Part shown: positions 35,930 to 44,896 of the stretch, in pieces
Layout: each line of letters begins with the position of its first letter
How positions within the stretch are numbered: the first letter of the stretch is position 1
DNA from: Anaerolineales bacterium
Lineage (GTDB): Bacteria > Chloroflexota > Anaerolineae > Anaerolineales > UBA4823
Assembly (NCBI GenBank): GCA_003105035.1
Contig: PQAL01000019.1
Span: 1-64,000, forward strand
DNA length: 64,000 nucleotides
Direction: 5' to 3'
Position numbers and translations under genes: made by a program
The notes under the pieces: generated by a model
What the model saw: the letters and a program-made list of their open reading frames with translations, nothing else
Databases searched by the model: none
What the model was told of the DNA's origin: nothing

Positions 35930-38900
35930 ATGGCATTTCAAGATGTACCCAATAAAGTTGATTTTCAGGCCCAGGAGCTGGAAGTACTTAAATTCTGGAA
36001 AGAAAGCCGCGCCTTTGAGAAGATGGTTGCCATTCACAAAGGGCAACCGCGCTGGTCATTCATTGATGGACCGATCACTGCAAACAACCCGATGGGTGTG
36101 CATCACGGCTGGGGACGCTCTTATAAAGACGTAATGCTGCGCTTTCGCACCATGCAAGGGCATGAGATGCGCTACCAGAACGGCTTCGACTGCCAGGGTT
36201 TATGGGTCGAGGTCAATGTGGAGCGCGACCTGGGCTTCAAATCAAAGCTAGATATTGAGCAGTACGGGCTGGCTAAATTCGTATTGGCATGCAAGGAGCG
36301 CGTTCTGCGTTTTGCCGCGGTGCAAACCGAGCAGTCCATCCGCCTGGGATACTGGATGGATTGGAATGACACAGATATGCTAAAGGACCTGGCGCAGAAG
36401 CTGATGCAAGATCCTTCGCAGGTTATCACCGTGCCCGGCCCAAATGGACCTTTTACCGGTACCGTGGAGCAGGTGGTGGCTCACCTGGGCTTGCCTGAGC
36501 TGGGTGGCTCTTATTTCACCTTCTCCAACGAGAACAACTATATGATCTGGGCTTTCCTCAAGAAATGCTGGCAAAATGGCTGGTTGTACAAAGGGGATGA
36601 CGTCATGCCGTGGTGTCCACGCTGTGCTACGGGTATCAGCCAGCATGAAATCGCCACGGAAGGTTACCAGGAGCTTACTCACCGCTCTGTGATCCTGCGC
36701 TTCCCTTTGCGGAACCGCGAGAAAGAATCACTGCTGGTTTGGACGACCACCCCCTGGACGCTCACCAGCAATGTGGCAGCTGCCGTTGGGCCTGAATTAA
36801 CCTATGCCAGGGTAAAACAAGGGGATGAGGTGTTTTACCTCTCCAGGGGCACCCTGGATATGCTACAGGGCTCCTATGAATTACTCGGCGAGCTAAAAGG
36901 TACCGAGATGGGAGGCTGGATCTATGATGGCCCATTCGATGATTTAGATGCGGCCAAGATGCCGGGTGGTTATACTTATCTGGCGCAGCTGATCCGCGAT
37001 GTAAAACAGAACGCCGTCCAGGCTCACCGCGTAATCCTTTGGGAGGCAGTGGGCGAGGAGGAGGGTACCGGGATTGTCCACATCGCCCCGGGCTGCGGTG
37101 CTGAAGACTTCCAGCTGGGCAAGGAATACCATATGCCGTTAATCGCTCCGCTTAACGAAGAGGGGGATTTCCTGGAAGGCTTTGGCTGGCTGAGCGGCAT
37201 GCATGTCTCGGAGGTGGCTAATCCGATCTTCGAAGACCTCCGCCGTAAAGGCTTGCTGTACAGTGTGGTGCCCTACACCCATCGCTACCCGGTGTGCTGG
37301 CGCTGCAATACAGAGCTGGTTTTTCGCCTGGTGGACGAGTGGTTCATCAGCATGGGTGTCAGCTATGAGAAACCGCGGCAGGAGCTGACCAAGGAAGAAA
37401 AAGCAGCCAGCCTGCGCTACCAGATCATGGATGTGGTTGAGCAGATCAAGTGGATCCCTGAATTCGGCTTTGCACGGGAAATGGACTGGCTGCGTAACAT
37501 GCACGACTGGATGATTAGCAAGAAGCGCTATTGGGGACTGGCCTTACCTATTTGGGAGTGCGAGGCTTGCGGGAATTTTGAAGTCATCGGCAGTGATGAT
37601 GAGCTCAGGCAACGTGCCACGGCTGGTTTGGATGTGCTGGATGACCACACTCCCCATCGACCCTACATCGACGCAGTCACAGTAACCTGTTCAAAGTGCG
37701 CTGGAGAGATGAGGCGTGTCCGCGATGTGGGTAATCCCTGGCTGGATGCTGGGATCGTACCCTTCAGCACACTCGGCTACCGCACAGACCCAGAGTTTTG
37801 GAAGAACTGGTACCCGGCGCATTGGATCAGCGAATCGTTCCCAGGTCAATTCCGCAACTGGTTCTATTCCCTGCTGGCGATGGCCACAGTTCTGGATGGA
37901 ACCCCGCCTTTCCTAGAGAATTTTGGATATGCCTTGCTGTTCGGCCCGGACGGCCGACCGATGCACAAAAGCTGGGGGAATATGATCGAATTTAATGAAG
38001 CTGCAGATAAGATGGGTGTGGACGTGATGCGCTGGCTGTTTTTAACCCACAAGCCAGAAACTGACTTGATCTTTCGCTATTCCAAGCCAAAAGACGACCC
38101 GCAGTCGGGCGTGCGCACGGGAGATGATGTACGGAAAGACTTCATCATCCCGCTGTGGAATGTCTATTACTTCTTCGCCAATTATGCCCGCCTGGATGGC
38201 TGGCAGCCTTCAGGTGGCTTTGACCCCAACTATCCGGAAGGCGACACCCCGCAGAGTGACAGCCTGCTGGATCGCTGGATACTGGCTCGCCTGAATGAAG
38301 TGGTTGAACAGGTAAATTCCCAGCTTGAAGCCTCAGACTTCATGGATGCTGCCCTGATCTGTGAAGTTTTCCTGGATGATTTATCGAATTGGTATGTTCG
38401 CCGCAGTCGCCGACGATTCTGGAAATCGGAGCACGATACTGATAAGAACACAGCTTATGCCACGCTCTATCATGTGCTGGTGAAATTTACCAGACTCCTG
38501 TCCCCCTTCATCCCGTTCATGGCCGAAGTGATCTACCAGAACCTGGTGAGAAGTGTTCAAGCCCAAGGCTATGAGAGCGTCCATCACACCTCCTGGCCGA
38601 AGGTAGATCCATCCACACTAGACGACACACTGGTTGAGCAAATGGATCTCGCCCGGCAGGTAGCGTCTCTGGGGTTGAGCGCTCGCAAGGGTGCCAATCT
38701 AAAGGTGCGCCAACCGCTCAGCAAGGTGATGGTTGTACAGCCCGGTAAGGCGGTCTTGCGCCAGGAGCTGGTGGACATCGTGGAAGATGAGCTGAATGTC
38801 AAGGCGATTGAGTTCGTTGAAAAGGAAGATGAGCTGGTCCAATACAAAATCCTGCCCGATAATAAGGTTTTGGGGCCGATGTATGGATCACGATTCCCCG

Positions 38901-39382
38901 AAGTAAGGGCAGCCCTAGCAGAGATTGATCCTGCCCACATTGCGGCCAGTGTGCGGGCTGGGCAGTCGGTAATCCTGGAGCTGGCTGGCGAGACGGTTGA
39001 GCTGGCCCCGGAAGCTGTGCTGGTGAACAGCGAACCTCGCCCAGGCCTGGCGGTGGCGTTTGGTAAGTCCTACATCGTTGGACTGGACACCAATATCACC
39101 CCTGAACTAAAGGCTGAAGGTCTGGCGCGCGAGATTGTCCGCCTGGTACAGGACATGCGCAAGAAAGCCGGTTTCAATATAGAAGACCGCATCACCACCT
39201 GGTACCAGGCAGAAAAAACGCTTGGAGATGTATTCAGTAGGTGGGGCGAATATATCGCTTCGGAGACGCTTACCACACAACTGCTTGACTCCCCGCCAGT
39301 TGATGGAGCCTACGTGGAAGAGTTCCAGCTCGAAGGTGAAAAGCTGGTGCTGGGAGTGAAACAGAAACAATCAGAACGATAA
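35930..39382 (+). CDS. ileS: Isoleucine-tRNA ligase
   Basis: A 1150-residue class I aminoacyl-tRNA synthetase. ATG 35930 is chosen for GGAGG five bases upstream. The ATP-site HIGH element reads GVHHG (residues 56-60) in DGPITANNPMGVHHGWGR, a variant of the GIHH form. The KMSKS loop reads PMHKSWGN near 678-685, keeping the K-S pair but not the first Lys. The editing (CP1) domain is present with LVWTTTPWTLTSN, followed by zinc-type Cys pairs (CWRC, CEAC, CSKC) and a DALR-like anticodon domain. The AUC T-box before it confirms isoleucine. The C-terminal extension ends in basic residues. Confidence 0.93.
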   Translation: MAFQDVPNKVDFQAQELEVLKFWKESRAFEKMVAIHKGQPRWSFIDGPITANNPMGVHHGWGRSYKDVMLRFRTMQGHEMRYQNGFDCQGLWVEVNVERDLGFKSKLDIEQYGLAKFVLACKERVLRFAAVQTEQSIRLGYWMDWNDTDMLKDLAQKLMQDPSQVITVPGPNGPFTGTVEQVVAHLGLPELGGSYFTFSNENNYMIWAFLKKCWQNGWLYKGDDVMPWCPRCATGISQHEIATEGYQELTHRSVILRFPLRNREKESLLVWTTTPWTLTSNVAAAVGPELTYARVKQGDEVFYLSRGTLDMLQGSYELLGELKGTEMGGWIYDGPFDDLDAAKMPGGYTYLAQLIRDVKQNAVQAHRVILWEAVGEEEGTGIVHIAPGCGAEDFQLGKEYHMPLIAPLNEEGDFLEGFGWLSGMHVSEVANPIFEDLRRKGLLYSVVPYTHRYPVCWRCNTELVFRLVDEWFISMGVSYEKPRQELTKEEKAASLRYQIMDVVEQIKWIPEFGFAREMDWLRNMHDWMISKKRYWGLALPIWECEACGNFEVIGSDDELRQRATAGLDVLDDHTPHRPYIDAVTVTCSKCAGEMRRVRDVGNPWLDAGIVPFSTLGYRTDPEFWKNWYPAHWISESFPGQFRNWFYSLLAMATVLDGTPPFLENFGYALLFGPDGRPMHKSWGNMIEFNEAADKMGVDVMRWLFLTHKPETDLIFRYSKPKDDPQSGVRTGDDVRKDFIIPLWNVYYFFANYARLDGWQPSGGFDPNYPEGDTPQSDSLLDRWILARLNEVVEQVNSQLEASDFMDAALICEVFLDDLSNWYVRRSRRRFWKSEHDTDKNTAYATLYHVLVKFTRLLSPFIPFMAEVIYQNLVRSVQAQGYESVHHTSWPKVDPSTLDDTLVEQMDLARQVASLGLSARKGANLKVRQPLSKVMVVQPGKAVLRQELVDIVEDELNVKAIEFVEKEDELVQYKILPDNKVLGPMYGSRFPEVRAALAEIDPAHIAASVRAGQSVILELAGETVELAPEAVLVNSEPRPGLAVAFGKSYIVGLDTNITPELKAEGLAREIVRLVQDMRKKAGFNIEDRITTWYQAEKTLGDVFSRWGEYIASETLTTQLLDSPPVDGAYVEEFQLEGEKLVLGVKQKQSER

Positions 39383-39428
39383 TTGTAGTGAATAAATGAT
39401 TGGCATGATTACTAGGTAAAAGGTTATG

Positions 39429-39466
39429 GGAGCGGTTCTTTTTATGGACCGCTCCTTATGTTTTAT
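39429..39466 (+). terminator. Intrinsic terminator of ileS
   Basis: Stem GGAGCGGT/ACCGCTCC (39429-39436, 39448-39455) with an 11-base loop, followed by TTATGTTTTATT, 47 bases after the stop codon. From here to the stop of the next gene at 39668 nothing else is recognised. Confidence 0.8.
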
Positions 39467-39667
39467 TCTGTTAAACTCCATGATCCCGCTAATAGGGATT
39501 ATGGGAAGGTTGTTTAATAACTCCTCCACCAAATTGACTTTTATTTGGGGGATGTTGGGGTCACCTACACGGTCTTTGTGCGGAGGGGGTAGAATCGATA
39601 TTTATGTCACAAAAATATAATTTAGGCATTCGTGCTTGGCTACGAGGGGAATTATAATGTAATGTTT

Positions 39668-40621
39668 TTAACTACTGACCCTCTGTTTGTAGATATACCT
39701 CAAATTAGCCTTAAAATATTGGGGAAAGAGCAGGGACCTGTACTCATCGGGCATGATCACCTTATCCAGCTCATCTTCCGCCCGACCCTGATTAACCACT
39801 TCCCCTGCCAGGGCGTCCAGGCTGTCAAGATAATCGAGCATCCAATCCAATTGGGAGATATCTGCCACCGGTCCATGGCCGGGTACGAAGATCGTTGCTC
39901 CGAGATTTTTAATCTCAGCATAAATCTGGCGGAGTTTCACCGGGTCGCATTCTTCTATATAAGGGTGGAATCCACTGAAGAGCAGGTCCTCCATGAACAC
40001 GATCCCATCCTGGGGTAGGTATAAGATTGCATCATCAGCACAGTGACCGCCAGTGGAGGGTATAAGCCAGGCAGAGCGCTTCGAGCCTTCCAACACAAGT
40101 TTTCCTGTGAAGGTCAGTGTCGGCAGGCGGATCTGCAGGATCGGCAGGGCGGCAGCAATCCCCTGGAAATACGCATACATCAGCATGGCATTCTCCAATT
40201 CAACCTTATCCTGGATACCAGTTACTCGCTTTTCCACCGCACTCAAGCGTTCCTGGATCACCTCACTGTAGGCTTTGATCTCCTTGGGGCCTTCGGTGAT
40301 GATCAGCTCTCGTGTTTCAACAGTGGAGATGACGTCTGTGTCAGCCGAAAATGCCTGGTTTCCCCAGATGTGGTCGTTATGGTAATGACTGTTGACCAGG
40401 TAGTGCACCGGGCGGCCGGTGAGTGTTTCTGCTGCAGCCCGCAGGTCGCTGGCTGCCGTCGGGGACATGAAGGCGTCATATACCAGGGTACGGTCGCCCA
40501 GATCGATGATGCCAGCGTTGCAAATCGCCCAACCAGCGGCTTTATTGACCGCGGCGTACACACCTTCCGACAGTTGTTCCAACATGAAATGGCTGGAGTT
40601 AAAAACATCTGACTTGTCCAT
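39668..40621 (-). CDS. MBL-fold metallo-hydrolase
   Basis: A 317-residue metallo-beta-lactamase-fold hydrolase. Metal ligands are in VNSHYHNDHIWG, then STGGHCADDAILYL and the later FVPGHGPV. This HxHxDH pattern with a C-terminal GHGP histidine is typical of glyoxalase II/SoxH-like members. ATG 40621 is preferred because GGGGAGGGG stands directly before it; an adjacent ATG at 40624 is also possible. The gene runs opposite to its neighbours with 250-base gaps on both sides. Substrate unknown. Confidence 0.87.
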   Translation of the reverse strand: MDKSDVFNSSHFMLEQLSEGVYAAVNKAAGWAICNAGIIDLGDRTLVYDAFMSPTAASDLRAAAETLTGRPVHYLVNSHYHNDHIWGNQAFSADTDVISTVETRELIITEGPKEIKAYSEVIQERLSAVEKRVTGIQDKVELENAMLMYAYFQGIAAALPILQIRLPTLTFTGKLVLEGSKRSAWLIPSTGGHCADDAILYLPQDGIVFMEDLLFSGFHPYIEECDPVKLRQIYAEIKNLGATIFVPGHGPVADISQLDWMLDYLDSLDALAGEVVNQGRAEDELDKVIMPDEYRSLLFPQYFKANLRYIYKQRVSS

Positions 40622-40909
40622 CATCCCCTCCCCATCTGATTTTACGAACATCGCTTTGCCCTGGATATATCTTACTCTTTTTTGCGTAATTACTCAATCG
40701 GGTTGAGGCGATTACGAAGATCAACGGCGCCATCTTAAAAAGGAGACGGAACATAAAGTCCCTGCCACTACGTCTACAGATAGCCAGCCAGTGATCAACC
40801 ACCGGCTTAAAATGACGTTTGTATTGTCAAGTGCAAGTGTCCGCACTTAAATCCAGGCCTACGTTTTCGAGTACAATTATTAAAACTCTCAACAAAAGAG
40901 CGACAGCTT

Positions 40910-41773
40910 ATGAATCCAAAACTTACCCTGGCAATCATCGGCGGCTCGGGGCTGTACCATATGCCCGGGCTGAAAGATTCTACGGAGCATGAACTCACGA
41001 CGCCCTTCGGAAAGCCTTCCGCTCCAATCATCACGGGCACGCTGGAAGGGATTGAGGTGGCCTTCCTGGCCCGCCATGGCATTGGCCATCATATTTCGCC
41101 AACCGAAGTGAATTACCGCGCCAATATCTATGCTCTGAAGATGCTAGGCGCTGAGCGAGTGGTGAGTATCTCAGCGTGCGGCAGCCTGCGCGAAGATTAC
41201 ATCCCTGGCGACCTGGTCATACCTGACCAATTATTCGATCTAACCCGTAACCGGCAACGTACGTTCTTTTCCGATGGACTGGTGGCGCATATTGGGGTGG
41301 CTGAGCCTTTCTGCCCTGATCTGTCTAACCAGCTCTACCAGGCTGTAGCGGCTACCGCAGCTCAGGTCCACCAGTGTGGGACGCTCATCACCATTGAAGG
41401 ACCTCGCTTTTCGACCAAAGCGGAATCGAATGTCTACCGTTCGTGGGGCATGTCCATTATCGGGATGACCACCTCACCGGAAGCCTTTCTGGCCCGCGAA
41501 GCTGAGCTGTGTTACAGTGTGATGGCCCACGTCACCGACTATGACGTGTGGCACCTGGAAAAAGAACCGGTCAGTGTGGAAGCGGTGATCACAGTCCTGA
41601 ATCGCAACACCCACATCGCCCAGCAGGCGATCGCCAACCTGGCAAGGAATCTCGAGCCAGAGCACCGGTGTGAGTGTGCCAACGCCCTGGCGACTGCCCT
41701 GATCACCCAACCGGAACGCATCCCACCTGCGACACGCCAAAAGCTGGACCTGTTGGTGCGAAAATACCTGTAA
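40910..41773 (+). CDS. mtnP: S-methyl-5'-thioadenosine phosphorylase
   Basis: A 287-residue nucleoside phosphorylase. The start LTLAIIGGSGLYHMPGL is the MTAP signature; next come FLARHGIGHHISPTEVNYRANI, ISACGSLREDYIPGDLVIPDQ and IEGPRFSTKAES, with the MT-specific SIIGMTTSPEAFLAREAELCY and VTDYDVW. It splits MTA (or a related purine nucleoside) with phosphate for methionine and adenine salvage. The next gene begins eight bases after its stop. The short spacing suggests co-transcription with the SEDS fusion gene, though the two have no clear shared task. Confidence 0.92.
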   Translation: MNPKLTLAIIGGSGLYHMPGLKDSTEHELTTPFGKPSAPIITGTLEGIEVAFLARHGIGHHISPTEVNYRANIYALKMLGAERVVSISACGSLREDYIPGDLVIPDQLFDLTRNRQRTFFSDGLVAHIGVAEPFCPDLSNQLYQAVAATAAQVHQCGTLITIEGPRFSTKAESNVYRSWGMSIIGMTTSPEAFLAREAELCYSVMAHVTDYDVWHLEKEPVSVEAVITVLNRNTHIAQQAIANLARNLEPEHRCECANALATALITQPERIPPATRQKLDLLVRKYL

Positions 41774-41780
41774 CTTCAGC

Positions 41781-44462
41781 TTGAGCAAAAACCCCGTCTC
41801 TTCAACTGACCGTACTGAACAGCGCCTGCTGATCCTGGCAGGGGCTTTCATGGCAGTATTTTCCCTGGCCCTGTCCTTATCGAATGCGGCCCGGCTGCGC
41901 ACCTGGCAGGTGGATTACCGCTGGGTGCACTGGCTGGGGTTCGCCGTGTGGCTCATCGTTGCCTGGTTACTCCACCAGCAGCTCGCCCGCCACCTTCCCG
42001 ATCGTGACCCTTTTCTCTTTCCAATCACAGCCCTTCTAAGCGGATGGGGATTGCTGACGATCTGGCGCCTATCAGACGGCCTGGGGCTACGGCAGAGTGC
42101 CTGGTTATTGCTGATCGGGATCGCCTTCATGCTGGCCATCCGCTTCGACCGCACGGGTGAAAATGGCCGCATCCTGGAATACCTGCGGCGTTTCAAATAC
42201 GTTTGGCTGACCTCTGGGCTGCTACTAACAGCTGCTACGCTCTTCCTGGGGACAAACCCGATGGGGGGCGGGCCACGCCTGTGGCTGGGTTGCTGTGGTT
42301 TATACTTTCAACCTTCCGAGCCCCTCAAGCTGCTTTTGATCATTTACCTGGCCGCTTACCTGGCAGACCGTCAGGTGACACAGGCGTCTTCCACCAGACT
42401 GCTACCCTTATTAACCCCCACGCTGCTCATGACTGGATTGGCATTGCTTCTGCTTGTTTTTCAACGCGACCTGGGAACCGCAGCTTTGTTCATGGTGCTT
42501 TATGCAGTGGTCGTTTACACGGGTACCGGTAAGAAGCGCGTGCTGCTGGCCAGCCTGGTGATACTGCTCTTAGCGGCAGCCGCTGGTTATGCATTATTTG
42601 ATGTGGTCAGCCTGCGGGTGGACGCCTGGATCAACCCTTGGCTTGATCCTGCTGGTCGCTCGTACCAAATCGTGCAATCACTGCTGGCGGTGGCGAATGG
42701 AGGTTTATTCGGCCGGGGTGTGGGAATGGGCAGTCCGGCTTTGGTGCCCATTGCTCAATCAGACTTCATCTTTTCAGCAGTCAGCGAGGAGATTGGGCTG
42801 GTAGGTGCGCTGGGCGTCCTGGTCTTGTTAGCACTGCTGGTCAGCCGGGGGATGCGCCTGGGAATGAAATCGGGAGACCTGTTTCACCGGCTGCTAGCAA
42901 TCGGGCTGGTGGTGCACCTGGTGGGGCAGAGTATTTTGATCATCGCCGGCAACCTGCGCGTGTTACCGCTTACCGGGGTTACCCTGCCTTTCGTGTCCTA
43001 TGGGGGTTCGTCACTGTTTGTGTCATACTTTGAGCTATTATGCCTGCTGTTGATCAGCAACCGCCAGGAGGAGCTCATAGAATTTCAGCCCACGGTATTG
43101 AAAGCCCAGACCAATCTTAACCTGTTGATCTCGGCGGGCCTTCTAGCTGGGCTGGCAGTGACAGCCCTTGCCGCCGGCTGGTGGAGCCTGGTGCGTGGCC
43201 CTGACGTGCTTACCCGCACCGATAACGCACGCCGGACCATTGCCGATCGCTATGTTAAGCGAGGCTCGATCCTGGATAACCACGGGCAGATATTGGCAGA
43301 ATCACTGGGGCAACCTGGCGATTACACACGCCAGTACAATTACCCTGCCCTCAGCCCCTTGCTTGGGTATACCGACCCGGTGTATGGGCAGGCTGGCGTG
43401 GAAGCCAGCCAGGATAATTACCTGCGTGGACTACAGGGTTACCCGGCATTGACCACCTGGTGGGAGCACCTGCTTTACGGGCAGCCACCCCCAGGATTGG
43501 ACATCAGCCTGAGCCTTGACATGGACCTGCAAGCCAAAGCTGACGATCTGTTGAAAGGCCACAAAGGTGCGTTGGTGCTGCTGAACGCCCGAACAGGCGA
43601 AATCCTATCTATGGCTTCCAGCCCCAGCTTTGATGCCAACCAGCTGAGCAGTAGCTGGAATGAGTTATTGAATGACCACAATGCTCCGCTGTATGATCGG
43701 GCAGCCATGGGGTTGTATCCAACGGGGAATTCACTGGCACCCTTCCTGCTGGCAGCCACTGGGATGGATCCATCCAGCAACTATCCAGGGACGGTTGGGA
43801 CGGAGTGTGCCCTGGTTCCAGTTGGCAATGCTTGGGGTGATCTGGTTGCCGCTGGTTGCGATAGTTCACTAAAGAAGTTGGTCGCGAGTATGAGTAACCA
43901 GGAAATGCTCGATCTGCTAGACAAGCTGGGGCTCTTCACCGCGCCAGCATTTCAAGTTGAGACGCTAAGCTCAAGCATGCCGGCTAACATTACAGATACC
44001 ATTACATACCTGTCTGGCCAGAGCTCGATCAAAAATCCAGAGCCAGCGCTCCTGGCAAGCCCACTTCAAATGGCACTAGCTGCCGCTACTTTAAGCAATC
44101 ACGGCGAGCGACCCGCTCCTCGATTGGTGATGGCAGTGGATACCCCACTGTCGGGTTGGATCACTTTGCCGCTTACCTCCCAGGCTGTGCAGGCATTATC
44201 AGAAATTAGTGTCAATCGTACCGTAGGAGGCGCCGTTTCCGAAGATTTGCCCATCTGGCAGCTGGTAACATCAATTAAAAACACTCCTAGTGCGAGCACA
44301 AGCACTGATCAGGGCTCGTTAGGCAGCTCCTGGTACCTGGGAGGCACTTCACTAGAATGGAGTGGAGCGCCGCTGGCTTTAGCGGTTGTGATCGAAGAAA
44401 ATAACCCCCAGCTGGCCCGGCAGATTGGCCACTCCTTGTTGCAAACAGCCATCTCACCTTAA
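41781..44462 (+). CDS. SEDS glycosyltransferase fused to inactive transpeptidase-like domain
   Basis: An 893-residue fusion. Residues about 15-460 are an FtsW/RodA/SpoVE (SEDS) polymerase with ten helices; the extracellular loop keeps WLDPAGRSYQIVQSLLAV and SDFIFSAVSEEIG, including the catalytic-type Asp. Residues about 480-893 resemble a class B penicillin-binding protein: GSILDNHGQILAE, ASSPSFDANQL, and LASPLQMALAAATLSNHG. The active site is lost: the Ser-x-x-Lys element (normally PGSTFKPF) reads TGNSLAPF, so Ser is Asn650 and Lys is Ala653, and no KTG motif is found near the end. The TTG start lacks a ribosome site. It likely polymerises glycan while the second half acts as a regulator. 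Confidence 0.85.
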   Translation: MSKNPVSSTDRTEQRLLILAGAFMAVFSLALSLSNAARLRTWQVDYRWVHWLGFAVWLIVAWLLHQQLARHLPDRDPFLFPITALLSGWGLLTIWRLSDGLGLRQSAWLLLIGIAFMLAIRFDRTGENGRILEYLRRFKYVWLTSGLLLTAATLFLGTNPMGGGPRLWLGCCGLYFQPSEPLKLLLIIYLAAYLADRQVTQASSTRLLPLLTPTLLMTGLALLLLVFQRDLGTAALFMVLYAVVVYTGTGKKRVLLASLVILLLAAAAGYALFDVVSLRVDAWINPWLDPAGRSYQIVQSLLAVANGGLFGRGVGMGSPALVPIAQSDFIFSAVSEEIGLVGALGVLVLLALLVSRGMRLGMKSGDLFHRLLAIGLVVHLVGQSILIIAGNLRVLPLTGVTLPFVSYGGSSLFVSYFELLCLLLISNRQEELIEFQPTVLKAQTNLNLLISAGLLAGLAVTALAAGWWSLVRGPDVLTRTDNARRTIADRYVKRGSILDNHGQILAESLGQPGDYTRQYNYPALSPLLGYTDPVYGQAGVEASQDNYLRGLQGYPALTTWWEHLLYGQPPPGLDISLSLDMDLQAKADDLLKGHKGALVLLNARTGEILSMASSPSFDANQLSSSWNELLNDHNAPLYDRAAMGLYPTGNSLAPFLLAATGMDPSSNYPGTVGTECALVPVGNAWGDLVAAGCDSSLKKLVASMSNQEMLDLLDKLGLFTAPAFQVETLSSSMPANITDTITYLSGQSSIKNPEPALLASPLQMALAAATLSNHGERPAPRLVMAVDTPLSGWITLPLTSQAVQALSEISVNRTVGGAVSEDLPIWQLVTSIKNTPSASTSTDQGSLGSSWYLGGTSLEWSGAPLALAVVIEENNPQLARQIGHSLLQTAISP

Positions 44463-44501
44463 TCATGAAACAATATCAGTATATTAATTATATTAATTCT
44501 C

Positions 44502-44530
44502 TTGACATACTGTATATTATACAGTATAAT
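44502..44530 (+). promoter_or_regulatory. PadR promoter with palindromic operator
   Basis: TTGACA (44502-44507) and TATAAT (44525-44530) are 17 bases apart, a near-ideal promoter. Between and over them lies a perfect palindrome with arms ATACTGTATA (44507-44516) and TATACAGTAT (44518-44527) around one T. Such A/T-rich dyads are typical of PadR operators; self-repression is inferred. Confidence 0.85.
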
Positions 44531-44549
44531 GTGACAAAGGATGATTGAT

Positions 44550-44882
44550 ATGGAAAATACGCAAACCATTGAAAACATGATACTGGAAATGCGGCGCGGG
44601 GTGATCGTCCTGGCGGTTCTCAGCCAGTGTGAGCAGGAACAATATGGTTACTCACTGATGAAATCCTTATCGGATAAAGGGCTCGAAATCGACCAGGGCA
44701 CACTCTACCCCTTGCTGCGGCGGCTGGAATCACAGGGTTTGCTCAGCTCCAACTGGCGCCTCGAGGATGCCCGCCCACGCCGCTATTATGTGATCAGCCA
44801 GGAAGGTCAGGCAATCCTGCCAAGGCTCATCACCGAATGGGAAGCCATGGTCCAGATGATGGGACTGATGTTGAAATCGTAA
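44550..44882 (+). CDS. PadR family transcriptional regulator
   Basis: A 110-residue winged-helix repressor. The PadR core is seen: MRRGVIVLAVLSQCEQEQYGYSL, then IDQGTLYPLLRRLESQGLL and DARPRRYYVISQEGQA. ATG 44550 fits AAAGG nine bases before; the ATG at 44541 directly abuts that site and is rejected. The promoter carries a perfect palindrome. The HAAS-domain gene starts 15 bases downstream, the usual PadR partner, and probably carries the regulated function. Confidence 0.93.
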   Translation: MENTQTIENMILEMRRGVIVLAVLSQCEQEQYGYSLMKSLSDKGLEIDQGTLYPLLRRLESQGLLSSNWRLEDARPRRYYVISQEGQAILPRLITEWEAMVQMMGLMLKS

Positions 44883-44896
44883 CGAGGAGAATAAAA

